Positions 1-7,715 of a stretch of DNA of 64,000 nt are shown here, piece after piece. The stretch comes from Mycobacterium sp. NS-7484. Its GTDB lineage: Bacteria; Actinomycetota; Actinomycetes; Mycobacteriales; Mycobacteriaceae. The stretch is taken from assembly GCF_001953975.1 (NCBI RefSeq), contig NZ_MBEJ01000018.1:62001-126000 (forward strand), written 5' to 3'. Position 1 is the first letter of the stretch. Every line of letters begins with the position of its first letter. The translations under genes and the position numbers were made by a program. The notes below the pieces were generated by a model. The model saw only the letters and a list, made by a program, of their open reading frames with translations. It did not search any database and had not been told where the DNA came from.

Positions 1-2667
1 AGCGGCGTGGAAGAGGCGCTTGAGCAGATCAATCCGCTGGTCGAGGCCCGCGGCCTGCTCGACGTGGCCCGGCGCAAGCGCAACACCCTGGGCAACATCG
101 CTGCGGTGCAGGCGCGGTACGCCGACGAGGCGGCGAAGTTCGGGGTGATCGACACCATCGACAATGCGATGATCCGCGACTACGTCGACCACCTCCGCCT
201 GGCGCAGGCCGGGCCGGAGATCGACAACCTCGACGATCAGATCACCCAACTCGGTGCCCAGCGCGACGAATTCGGTTCGCAGCAACGGCAACTGAAGAAC
301 GAACACAACTCGCTGATGGCGCAGATCAACACCATGACGGTGGATCTGGTGCCGTTGCAGCAGCGGCTCACCGAGGCCGAGCGGATCAGCGAAGAGGTGT
401 CGCGGCGGCGCAGCGCCTACGAGGACAAGGTCACCTCGCTGGGGCTGACGCCGCCGGACAATGGCGAGGAATTCTGGTCGCTGCGCGAGACCTTGATGGA
501 CGAGGCCGACCGGCTGCACCGGGAGCTGTTCACCGGCAACCAGCCCTACGTCGAGGCCTCGGCCAAGGAGGTGCGGGCGCGGGAAACCCGCGAGAGTGTG
601 GAAGCCGAGCTCGAGCGGGTGCAGCGGCTGGGCTCGCCGCTGCCCAAGACCGAGTACGAGATGCGGGCCCGTATCGCCCGTGCCCTCGACATCTCCGAGC
701 GGGATCTGGTCTACGTCGCCGAGCTGATGGAGCTCAAGCCCGAGGAGACCCGCTGGCGGCTGGCCGTCGAAAAAGTGTTGCGCGGGGCGGGATTACGCTT
801 GCTGGTCCCCGACGCCTACATGGAACGCGCCCTGCGGTTCGTCAACGAGAACGACATGCGTGGCCGCATCCAGTTGCAGCACGTCCAGCATGGTGCCCAG
901 CTGCGCACCCCCGCGCCGGACACCCTGGCCACCAAGTTGCAGTTGGCCGATCCCACCCATGACAGCGCGGTGGAGGCCCTCAATGTGATCGCCGCCGTCG
1001 GGGACTACGTGTGCGTCGACGGGCCCGAGGAGTTCACCCAGCAGGCCCGGGCGGTCACCGACCAGGGGTTGCGGAAGGACAGTGGCCGGCTGTCGATCAA
1101 GGACGACCGCTCGCGCCTGCGGCCGTCGGACTACATCTTCCTCGGCGGTACCGCAGCGAAAATCGAAGCGCTGCAGGATGATCTGGCGGCGGCCCAGGAC
1201 GTCTACCAGACTGCACGGACCGCACGTGAGCGGCTCGACGAGCACCGTGGCCAACTGCAGTCCCGCGAGCGGGCCTGCCGTGCGCTGTGTGACCAGTACA
1301 TGCAGTGGAGCGACATCGACACCGACTCGGTCGACGAGATGCTCGAGCGGCTGCAGGACGAACACGACCTGCTCGTCTCGGACAACCCCGACGCCGAGCG
1401 GCTGCAACTTCGGGCCGACGAGTGCTGGGAACGGGTCGAGAAGGTCATCCAGCAGATCGGCTCGCTCAACGAGCGCGAGACCGCCCTGGACCGCAGGCGG
1501 ACCGCGCTTCTGGAACTGAGCGAGGCGCTGACCGAACGGCTCGGTTCCAGCGAGCTTCCGCAACACACCCGCGACACCATCGACGGTTACGCCGCCGATA
1601 TGGCGTTGCCGCTGGAACTGCTCGAATCCGAGCCGTACCGAGCTGAATTGGCCCGGGTCATCGGTCGCGAGCGCGACCGGCTGCGGGCCGACCGCAACCG
1701 CTCGCACGATGAGCTGGCCGGCATCATGGCCGCCTACGACAGCTCCTTCCCGGATGCGATCCCCAACGACAGTGACGTGTTCGACGAGCGGGTCCACGAC
1801 TACGTCGCGTTGTGCCGACGCATCGACGAGCGGGAACTGCCCGACGCCTACGAGCGCATGCAGCGGCTGATCACCGAGCAGGCGCCCGGCGCGATCCTGA
1901 ACCTGCACATGATCGCCGACAACGAGGCCCGGCGCATCACCGAGCAGATCGCTCGCGTCAACACCGGTCTCGGCGCGGTGGAGTTCAACCGCGGCACCCG
2001 GCTGACGTTGCACGCCGGTACCCGCCACCTGGCCGCGGTGGACGAGCTCAACGAGAAGGCCCAACGGATCTCGTCTCGCGTGTCGCTGGTCAGCTTCGGC
2101 GACGAGACCGCGATGTTTGATCAGTACACCGACATCCTGCAACTGCGAAAGTTGTTGGCCGGCATCACCCCCGAGGACCGGCAGTGGACCCGCGACGCGT
2201 TGGATGTGCGGAACCGGTTCGTGCTGTACTGCGAGGAGCGCGACGCCGAGACCGGTGAGGTGATCCGCACCTACAGCAACTCCGGTGACAACTCCGGTGG
2301 TGAGCAGGAAAAGCTCATGGCGTTCTGTCTGGCCGGGGCGCTGAGCTTCAACCTGGCCAGCCCGGACAGCAACGACACCCGGCCACTGTTCGCCCAGCTT
2401 ATGTTGGACGAGGCGTTCTCCAAGTCGGATCCCCAGTTCGCCCAGCAGGCGCTTTCGGCGTTCCGTAAGTTCGGGTTCCAGTTGGTGATCGTGTCGACCG
2501 TGCAGAACAGCACGACCATCCAGCCCTACATCGACAACGTGGTGATGGTGTCCAAGTCAGATGCGTCGGCGCCCAATGCCCGGCCGGTCGCGTCGGTCAC
2601 GTCAGCGTCGATCTCCGAATTCGTCGATCTGCGGCGCACTTCCGGGGACGCCGTCCCCAGCGCGTGA
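1..2667 (+). CDS. jetC: JetC/MksF/EptC-type condensin ATPase of a Wadjet system (5'-truncated)
   Basis: This is the C-terminal 888 codons of an SMC-like ATPase; the reading frame is open from base 1, so the N-terminus and Walker A lie outside the window. Long coiled-coil stretches rich in Glu, Arg and Leu flank a globular middle part. Near the end comes the ABC signature SGGEQEKLMAF (around base 2295), then a Walker B/D-loop stretch LMLDEAFSKSD (around base 2400) and LVIVST. A short insert (KDDRSRLRPSDYIF) resembles that of JetC/MukB-like proteins. In Wadjet/EptABCD systems this subunit powers DNA loop extrusion so that the JetD nuclease can cut small circular plasmids. No jetD follows; the next gene is convergent htdX. 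The partners must lie upstream, beyond the window edge, or be absent. Family assignment is good; the system subtype cannot be seen here. Confidence 0.8.
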   Translation, partial: SGVEEALEQINPLVEARGLLDVARRKRNTLGNIAAVQARYADEAAKFGVIDTIDNAMIRDYVDHLRLAQAGPEIDNLDDQITQLGAQRDEFGSQQRQLKNEHNSLMAQINTMTVDLVPLQQRLTEAERISEEVSRRRSAYEDKVTSLGLTPPDNGEEFWSLRETLMDEADRLHRELFTGNQPYVEASAKEVRARETRESVEAELERVQRLGSPLPKTEYEMRARIARALDISERDLVYVAELMELKPEETRWRLAVEKVLRGAGLRLLVPDAYMERALRFVNENDMRGRIQLQHVQHGAQLRTPAPDTLATKLQLADPTHDSAVEALNVIAAVGDYVCVDGPEEFTQQARAVTDQGLRKDSGRLSIKDDRSRLRPSDYIFLGGTAAKIEALQDDLAAAQDVYQTARTARERLDEHRGQLQSRERACRALCDQYMQWSDIDTDSVDEMLERLQDEHDLLVSDNPDAERLQLRADECWERVEKVIQQIGSLNERETALDRRRTALLELSEALTERLGSSELPQHTRDTIDGYAADMALPLELLESEPYRAELARVIGRERDRLRADRNRSHDELAGIMAAYDSSFPDAIPNDSDVFDERVHDYVALCRRIDERELPDAYERMQRLITEQAPGAILNLHMIADNEARRITEQIARVNTGLGAVEFNRGTRLTLHAGTRHLAAVDELNEKAQRISSRVSLVSFGDETAMFDQYTDILQLRKLLAGITPEDRQWTRDALDVRNRFVLYCEERDAETGEVIRTYSNSGDNSGGEQEKLMAFCLAGALSFNLASPDSNDTRPLFAQLMLDEAFSKSDPQFAQQALSAFRKFGFQLVIVSTVQNSTTIQPYIDNVVMVSKSDASAPNARPVASVTSASISEFVDLRRTSGDAVPSA

Positions 2668-2683
2668 CGTCCCGTCGTCGTCG

Positions 2684-2741
2684 CGAACAGACGCAAACCC
2701 GCACATATTCACGCCAGAAAGCGCAGGTTTGCGTCTGCTCG
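2684..2741. terminator. Intergenic hairpin, copy 1 of a three-copy family
   Basis: Inverted repeat with 19-nt arms (2684-2702 and 2723-2741, 17 of 19 paired) and a 20-nt loop; the core arm is CAGACGCAAACC. It lies between the convergent ends of jetC and htdX and shares its arm sequence with hairpins at 7658-7715 and 18416-18473. It is probably a bidirectional terminator. Confidence 0.7.
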
Positions 2742-2758
2742 CGGGGGAAAGTCCAGGC

Positions 2759-3583
2759 TCAGAGCCCGGCGACCGTCGCGGTCAGGTGCGGGTAGCCCTT
2801 CTTCAGGTTGCGCAGGGTCAGCTCCCAGCCGTCGGCGTCGCGCTCGACGTACAGTCCGGCCTTGGCCGGCAGCACCACCGGCTTGGCGAACCGCACCGAG
2901 TACTTCACGGCATCGGGGAGCTGCCCCTCGATGTTCGCCAGAACGGCGGCCGCACTGAACATCCCGTGGGCGATCACCGTGGGGAAGCCGAACAGCTTGG
3001 CGGCCACGCCGTTGGTGTGGATCGGGTTGTGGTCCCCGCCGATCGATGCGTACTGCCGGATCTGTCCGGGCGTGATACTCAGAACGGCGTTGGGCGGCGG
3101 CAGCTTTGGCTGCTTCTGGGGTTCTGGCTTCGGTTCACCGGACAGGCTGGTCTTCTGCTGGTGCAGGAACGTCGTCACCTGGTGCCAGGCCAGCTCGTTG
3201 CCGACCTTGAGCTCGGTGACGATGTCCACCAGCAGGCCCTTGCGGTGTTCCCGCAGGTTCTCCGCATGTACCGCCGCGCTGACGGTATCGGTCACCTTGA
3301 TCGGTCGGTACTGCGTGATGTGGTTTTCAATGTGCACCGAACCCATTGCGGCGAACGGGAAATCGAATCCGGTCACCAGGGACATCACGGTCGGGAAGGT
3401 CAGCGCGAACGGGTAGGTCAGCGGCAGGGTGTCGCCGAACCGCAACCCGGTCACCTGCGCATAGGCGGCGACGTTCGCCGGGTCGATCGGCAGCTGATCG
3501 ACGGTGACGGTGTGCGCCGGCAGTGTCTCGGTGCGGGGGATGAACGGCAGTGCCCCGACCACGGCGCGCAGCATGTTGTTCAC
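2759..3583 (-). CDS. htdX: (R)-3-hydroxyacyl-thioester dehydratase, MaoC family (HtdX)
   Basis: A 274-residue double-hotdog protein. The C-terminal half carries the hydratase-2 signature, with YASIGGDHNPIHTN followed by GFPTVIAHGM; Asp and His of this motif are the catalytic pair in the family. The N-terminal half is a non-catalytic hotdog. It should dehydrate (R)-3-hydroxyacyl thioesters in fatty-acid elongation or remodelling. It starts with GTG five bases after the end of fabG4, so the two are co-transcribed and probably carry out consecutive reduction and dehydration steps. An ATG three codons further in is an alternative start. Order and product match M. tuberculosis Rv0241c-Rv0242c. Confidence 0.88.
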   Translation of the reverse strand: MNNMLRAVVGALPFIPRTETLPAHTVTVDQLPIDPANVAAYAQVTGLRFGDTLPLTYPFALTFPTVMSLVTGFDFPFAAMGSVHIENHITQYRPIKVTDTVSAAVHAENLREHRKGLLVDIVTELKVGNELAWHQVTTFLHQQKTSLSGEPKPEPQKQPKLPPPNAVLSITPGQIRQYASIGGDHNPIHTNGVAAKLFGFPTVIAHGMFSAAAVLANIEGQLPDAVKYSVRFAKPVVLPAKAGLYVERDADGWELTLRNLKKGYPHLTATVAGL

Positions 3584-3587
3584 CGGT

Positions 3588-4940
3588 TCAGGCTCCCAAC
3601 ATGGCCTGGCCGCAGACCCGGATCGTGTTGGCCGTCACCGCGTTCGACGCCGGGCTGGCGAAGTAGGCGATCAACTCGGCCACATCGACCGGCTGCCCGC
3701 CCTGGAACAGCGAGTTCAGCCGGCGACCCACCTCACGGGTGGCCAGCGGGATGGCCTCGGTCATCTTGGTCTCGATGAAGCCCGGCGCCACGGCGTTGAT
3801 CGTGATGTCTTTCTCGGCCAGCACGGGGGCGAGTGCCTCGGTGAGCCCGATCATGCCGGCCTTGGTGGCGGCGTAATTGGTCTGTCCACGGTTGCCGGCG
3901 ATGCCTGCCATCGAGGACAGTCCGATCACCCGGCCACCCTCACCCAGGACCCCGGCCTCCACCAGACCTTCGGTGAGCCGTTGCGGGGCAAGCAGGTTCA
4001 CCGCGATCACGGCGTCCCACCGGCCTTCGTCCATGTTGGCCAGCAGCTTGTCGCGGGTGATGCCGGCATTGTTGACCAGGATGTCGACCTTGCCGCCGTG
4101 GTGCTCGGTGACATGTGCGGCAATCGTGTCGACGGCATCATCTGCGGTGACATCCAGCGTCAGCGCGGTCCCACCGACCTTGTGCGCGACCTTGTGCAGA
4201 TCATCGGCGGCCTGGGGAACGTCGACCGCGACCACGATCGCGCCGTCGCGGGCGAACACCTCGGCGATCGTCGCACCGATACCGCGGGCCGCGCCGGTCA
4301 CCACGGCGACCTTGCCGGCCAGGGGCTTGTCCCAGTCGGCCGGCGGTGTGGAGTCGGCCGCACCGACCCGGTACACCTGCCCGTCGACGTAGGCCGACTT
4401 GGCCGAGAGGATGAACCGCATCGTCGACTCCAGGCCGGTGGCGGCGGGCTTGGCGTCGGCGGCCAGATAGACCAGCGAGACGGTGGCGCCGCGGCGCAGC
4501 TCCTTGCCCAGCGAGCGGGTGAAGCCGTCCAGCGCGCGCTGGGCGATCTGGGCGTGCACGCTGCCGGCCTGCTCCGGCGTCGTCCCGATCACGACCACCC
4601 GCGCGCACGAACCGAGGTTGCGCAGCACCGGGGTGAAGAACTTGTAGAGCTCTTTCAGACCGGCGGCGTCGGTGATGCCGGTGGCGTCGAGCACCACGCC
4701 GCCGAACGAATCGGCCCAGCGGCCGCCGATGTTGTTGGAGACGACGTCGTAGTCCCCGGCCAGGGCGAGGCGCAGCGGCTCGGCTACCCGGCCCTCCCCG
4801 CCGATCAGCAGCGACCCGGCCAGGGGCGGATCACCGGCGCGGTAGCGGCGCAGGGTCTCGGGCTGCGGTACGCCCAGCTGCTTGGCCAGGAACGAGCCCG
4901 GCCCGGAGTTGACCACTTGGGAAAACAGGTCGGAAGCCAC
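3588..4940 (-). CDS. fabG4: High-molecular-weight 3-oxoacyl-thioester reductase FabG4
   Basis: A 450-residue short-chain dehydrogenase with the two-domain layout of HMwFabG proteins. The N-terminal ~200 residues are a degenerate flavodoxin-like Rossmann domain. The C-terminal ketoreductase has the cofactor motif TGAARGIG (around residues 215-222), a GLSSMAG serine and the catalytic YAATK at Tyr356/Lys360. It should reduce 3-oxoacyl-CoA/ACP with NAD(P)H. It is first in an operon with htdX and divergent from fadA2, sharing a 110-bp promoter region with the palindrome at 4985-5000. The ATG at 4940 is preceded by AAAGGCAGCTGAAGTGG, an acceptable ribosome binding site. Normal length for the family. 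Confidence 0.92.
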   Translation of the reverse strand: MASDLFSQVVNSGPGSFLAKQLGVPQPETLRRYRAGDPPLAGSLLIGGEGRVAEPLRLALAGDYDVVSNNIGGRWADSFGGVVLDATGITDAAGLKELYKFFTPVLRNLGSCARVVVIGTTPEQAGSVHAQIAQRALDGFTRSLGKELRRGATVSLVYLAADAKPAATGLESTMRFILSAKSAYVDGQVYRVGAADSTPPADWDKPLAGKVAVVTGAARGIGATIAEVFARDGAIVVAVDVPQAADDLHKVAHKVGGTALTLDVTADDAVDTIAAHVTEHHGGKVDILVNNAGITRDKLLANMDEGRWDAVIAVNLLAPQRLTEGLVEAGVLGEGGRVIGLSSMAGIAGNRGQTNYAATKAGMIGLTEALAPVLAEKDITINAVAPGFIETKMTEAIPLATREVGRRLNSLFQGGQPVDVAELIAYFASPASNAVTANTIRVCGQAMLGA

Positions 4941-4984
4941 TTCAGCTGCCTTTCGCTTCGCAGTACTGCGTTGTCCATACCGAA

Positions 4985-5000
4985 CTTACTCCAGAGTAAG
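4985..5000. promoter_or_regulatory. Palindromic operator candidate, fabG4/fadA2 divergent promoter
   Basis: CTTACT-CCAG-AGTAAG is a perfect 6-bp-arm palindrome between the divergent fabG4 and fadA2 starts. Its core TTAC-N6-GTAA recurs upstream of fadE5 (17138-17155), which suggests one regulator, probably TetR-type, acts on both fatty-acid units. Confidence 0.5.
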
Positions 5001-5049
5001 AACAGTGGGTAATATGGCCCCGGACAACCCGACAGTGGAGGGCAAACAA

Positions 5050-6351
5050 ATGGCCAACAACACGACCCGGCGACGCGTTGCCGTTTTGGGTGGCAACCGA
5101 ATTCCATTCGCACGGTCCGACGGCGCCTATGCCAACGCCTCCAACCAGGACATGTTCACCGCCGCCCTGGACGGGCTGATCGAGCGTTTCGATCTGGCCG
5201 GTGAACGTCTCGGCGCGGTGATCGGTGGTGCGGTGCTCAAGCACAGCCGCGACTTCAACCTGATGCGTGAATGCGTGCTGGGTAGCTCGTTGTCGCCGTA
5301 CACCCCGGCCTACGACATCCAGCAGGCCTGCGGCACCGGTCTGCAGGCGGCCACCTCGGCCGCCAACGCCATCGCGCTGGGCCAGTACGAGTCGGCCGCG
5401 GCCGGTGGCGTCGACACCGCCTCCGACGCCCCGATCGCATTCGGCAACGACCTGCGTCAGGTGCTGTTGGGCCTGCGCCGGGCCAAGTCCAACCTTGACC
5501 GGCTCAAGCTCGTCGGCAAGCTGCCGGCCTCCCTCGGGGTCGAGATCCCGGTCAACAGCGAGCCCCGCACCGGTATGTCGATGGGCGAGCACGCCGCGGT
5601 CACCGCCAAGAAGATGGGCATCAAGCGCGTCGACCAGGACGAACTGGCCGCAGCCAGCCACCGCAACATGGCCGCCGCCTACGACAGCGGTTTCTTCGAC
5701 GATCTCGTCACGCCGTTCCTCGGGCTCTACCGCGACAACAACCTGCGGGCAGATTCCACGCCGGAGAAGCTGGCCAAGCTCAAGCCGGTCTTCGGCGTCA
5801 AGGCCGGCGACGCGACCATGACCGCGGGCAACTCGACCCCGCTGACCGACGGCGCCTCGGTGGCCCTGCTGGCCAGTGAGGACTGGGCCTCGGCGCATGG
5901 CCACGAGCCGCTGGCCTACTTCGTCGACTCCGAGACCGCCGCCGTGGACTACGTCAACGGACCCGATGGTCTGCTGATGGCGCCGACCTACGCGGTGCCC
6001 CGGCTGCTGGCACGCAACGGCCTGACCCTGCAGGACTTCGACTTCTACGAGATCCACGAGGCGTTCGCCTCGGTGGTGCTGGCCACCCTGAGCGCCTGGG
6101 AGTCCGACGAGTACTGCAAGGAACGGCTCGGTCTGGACAAGGCGCTGGGCTCCATCGACCGGTCCAAGCTCAACGTCAACGGCTCCTCCCTGGCGGCCGG
6201 TCACCCGTTCGCGGCCACCGGTGGCCGGATCGTGGCGCAGTTGGCCAAGCAGTTGGCCGAGAAGAAGAAGCAAACCGGTCAGCCGGTGCGTGGGCTGATC
6301 TCGATCTGTGCGGCGGGTGGGCAGGGCGTCGCGGCTGTTTTGGAGGCGTAG
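5050..6351 (+). CDS. fadA2: Acetyl-CoA acyltransferase (thiolase) FadA2
   Basis: A 433-residue thiolase for the last step of beta-oxidation (3-ketoacyl-CoA plus CoA gives acyl-CoA plus acetyl-CoA) or the reverse condensation. The nucleophile Cys94 is in QQACGTGLQ, the catalytic His336 in YEIHEAFA, and the second cysteine Cys420 in SICAAGGQG; GHPFAATGGR is also present. The frame is open further upstream, but the ATG at 5050 has a strong GTGGAGGG ribosome binding site nine bases before it and gives the family length; an ATG at 5014 is the alternative. It is divergent from fabG4-htdX. Its stop lies within a 10-bp stem (6344-6353/6384-6393). Confidence 0.92.
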   Translation: MANNTTRRRVAVLGGNRIPFARSDGAYANASNQDMFTAALDGLIERFDLAGERLGAVIGGAVLKHSRDFNLMRECVLGSSLSPYTPAYDIQQACGTGLQAATSAANAIALGQYESAAAGGVDTASDAPIAFGNDLRQVLLGLRRAKSNLDRLKLVGKLPASLGVEIPVNSEPRTGMSMGEHAAVTAKKMGIKRVDQDELAAASHRNMAAAYDSGFFDDLVTPFLGLYRDNNLRADSTPEKLAKLKPVFGVKAGDATMTAGNSTPLTDGASVALLASEDWASAHGHEPLAYFVDSETAAVDYVNGPDGLLMAPTYAVPRLLARNGLTLQDFDFYEIHEAFASVVLATLSAWESDEYCKERLGLDKALGSIDRSKLNVNGSSLAAGHPFAATGGRIVAQLAKQLAEKKKQTGQPVRGLISICAAGGQGVAAVLEA

Positions 6352-6393
6352 CTTGCGGAGCCCGACCATCGATCTGGAGGTGTAGCTACGCCT
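6344..6393 (+). terminator. Hairpin over the fadA2 stop codon
   Basis: AGGCGTAGCT (6344-6353) pairs perfectly with AGCTACGCCT (6384-6393) around a 30-nt loop. It includes the fadA2 stop and lacks a T tract. It could be a weak terminator or a 3'-end stabiliser. Confidence 0.4.
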
Positions 6394-6476
6394 GACCGCC
6401 GCGGGAAAAAACATCCGAAAAGTTTGTTTTGGAGATGTGTAACGGCAGCGGCATAGGGGTCGATACATGGGTAGCT

Positions 6477-6516
6477 CCGTGTTGCCGTCTGACCCCCCGA
6501 CCCGACGGCAACACGG
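6477..6516. other. 13-bp perfect hairpin in the fadA2-LLM intergenic region
   Basis: CCGTGTTGCCGTC (6477-6489) is perfectly complementary to 6504-6516 with a 14-nt C-rich loop. There is no T tract. It precedes the candidate sRNA promoter and could end fadA2 transcription or be part of a structured RNA. An AT-rich palindrome AAATTC-gct-GAATTT follows at 6533-6547. Confidence 0.45.
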
Positions 6517-6563
6517 GGCACCTAGTTCCAAAAAATTCGCTGAATTTGGCCGTACTTCCCTCT

Positions 6564-6588
6564 GGTTCGAGGGGTGCCCGAGGCGTAC
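6564..6588 (+). promoter_or_regulatory. SigF-like promoter for the intergenic sRNA
   Basis: GGTT (6564-6567), 15-nt spacer, GCGTAC (6583-6588). The mycobacterial SigF consensus is about GGTTT-N15-17-GGGTAT, so this matches with one -10 mismatch. The predicted start is near 6595-6600, at the base of the RNA stem described next. Confidence 0.5.
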
Positions 6589-6594
6589 GATCGA

Positions 6595-6707
6595 CCCTAC
6601 GACGGGTTCGGGAGTGACTGATCCAAAGAGTCGGTACAGGGGTGAAAGACCGACTGCGTGAGTCGAATGAGACGCCCCCAAGTGTCCTCCCGAACCCGCC
6701 CTTTTTT
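6595..6707 (+). ncRNA. Candidate small RNA, F6/SfdS-like
   Basis: A region of about 100-110 nt whose 5' end (6603-6614, CGGGTTCGGGAG) pairs perfectly over 12 bp with 6687-6698. That is followed by CCC and six T residues (6702-6707), giving an intrinsic terminator. Inside is a second stem, AGTCGGT/ACCGACT (about 6629-6656), and a C-rich single-stranded stretch GACGCCCCCA (6671-6680) suited to pairing with G-rich ribosome binding sites. A SigF-like promoter sits just upstream. In M. tuberculosis the SigF-dependent sRNA F6 (ncRv10243, SfdS) lies directly downstream of fadA2 (Rv0243), the same position, and is of similar length. Identity with F6 is inferred from location, promoter class and size, not from alignment. 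Confidence 0.6.
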
Positions 6708-6730
6708 GCCCCATGACGGCCAGTGCCGCC

Positions 6731-6736
6731 TAGCGT
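6731..6736 (+). promoter_or_regulatory. -10 element for a probable leaderless transcript
   Basis: TAGCGT ends six bases before the ATG at 6743, so transcription probably begins at or next to the start codon. No Shine-Dalgarno sequence is visible. Confidence 0.4.
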
Positions 6737-6742
6737 GGTGGC

Positions 6743-7654
6743 ATGCAGATCAGCCTCATCGCCTCTCTGAGTGAAACCGGTGGCCGCTCTCCTGTCGACG
6801 CCACCGTGGAAAACCTGGCGCGATTGCGTGACGAGGGTTTCCGACGCGTCTGGATGACCCAGATGCCCTATGAACCCGATCTGCTGACCGTGCTGGCGGT
6901 GGCGTTCCGGGAAGTCGACGGGATCGAGGTAGGCAGCGGGGTGATCCCGATCCAGAACCAGCACCCGATGCTGCTGGCACAGCGCGCGCTCACCCTCAGC
7001 CTGATCAGCGGCGGCCGGTTTCTCCTCGGCCTGGGCATGACACATGCCGCGGTCACCGAGGGCATGTGGGGCATTCCGTGGGACAAGCCGGTCCGACGGC
7101 TCCGTGAGTACCTGGACGGGCTGCAACCCCTGCTGAATGGCGAGCCCGCCGACGCACCCGGTGAAACCGTCACCACGCGCGGTGCGCTGCAGATCCCGGG
7201 GGCGTCCGCGCCGGACGTGTACATCGCCGCGCTGGGGCCGCAGCTGCTCAAACTCGCCGGCAAGCGCACCGCAGGCACCGTCACCTGGATGACGGGGCCG
7301 ACCACGCTGGCCGAGCACGTCGCCCCGACCCTGCGCGAGGCTGCCGGAGACCGGCCGGTCCGGGTCGTCGCAGCGCTTCCGGTCAGTGTCACCGACGACG
7401 TCGACGGTGCCCGCGCCCAGGCCGCCAAACAGTTCGCGATGTACGGGCACCTGCCGTCCTACCGGGCCATGCTCGATCGGGAGGGTTACGCCGGCCCGGA
7501 GGATGCGGCCATCATCGGCGACGAAAGCACCGTGGCGGAACGCATTCGGTCACTCGGCGAGATCGGTGTCGACGAGTACGTCGGGGTGGTGTTCGACGCG
7601 TCCGCCGAGACCAGGGCTCGCACCCGGGCCCTGCTGCGCACCCTCGATTCCTGA
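6743..7654 (+). CDS. LLM-class flavin/F420-dependent oxidoreductase
   Basis: A 303-residue bacterial-luciferase-like TIM-barrel protein. Typical features are the N-terminal strand MQISLIAS, VWMTQMPYEPD, GSGVIPIQNQHPMLLAQRALTLS and the RFLLGLGMTH cofactor-binding segment. Mycobacterial members of this class usually use coenzyme F420; the substrate is not predictable. The ATG at 6743 is probably leaderless. The gene stands alone, converging on the mmpL gene across a long hairpin. Length is normal for the family. Nothing in the neighbourhood suggests a pathway. Confidence 0.8.
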   Translation: MQISLIASLSETGGRSPVDATVENLARLRDEGFRRVWMTQMPYEPDLLTVLAVAFREVDGIEVGSGVIPIQNQHPMLLAQRALTLSLISGGRFLLGLGMTHAAVTEGMWGIPWDKPVRRLREYLDGLQPLLNGEPADAPGETVTTRGALQIPGASAPDVYIAALGPQLLKLAGKRTAGTVTWMTGPTTLAEHVAPTLREAAGDRPVRVVAALPVSVTDDVDGARAQAAKQFAMYGHLPSYRAMLDREGYAGPEDAAIIGDESTVAERIRSLGEIGVDEYVGVVFDASAETRARTRALLRTLDS

Positions 7655-7657
7655 CCG

Positions 7658-7715
7658 CGAGCAGACACAAACCCTTACCAAATCCCGTGATTTGGTAAGG
7701 GTTTACGTCTGCTCG
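7658..7715. terminator. Intergenic hairpin, copy 2; arm encodes the mmpL stop
   Basis: Two 27-nt arms (7658-7684 and 7689-7715) pair at 25 of 27 positions around a 4-nt loop. The shared arm begins CGAGCAGAC and continues into AAACCC. It separates the convergent LLM and mmpL genes. On the minus strand the right arm contains the last codons (Glu-Gln-Thr) and stop of mmpL. Confidence 0.8.

Noticed and set aside
793..2142. Long minus-strand ORF (449 codons) inside jetC
   Set aside because: Fully antisense to a clear SMC-type gene, with Arg/Val/Gly-rich composition typical of high-GC shadow frames.
4942..6714. 590-codon minus-strand ORF over fadA2
   Set aside because: Antisense to the thiolase and to the sRNA region; no recognisable domain.
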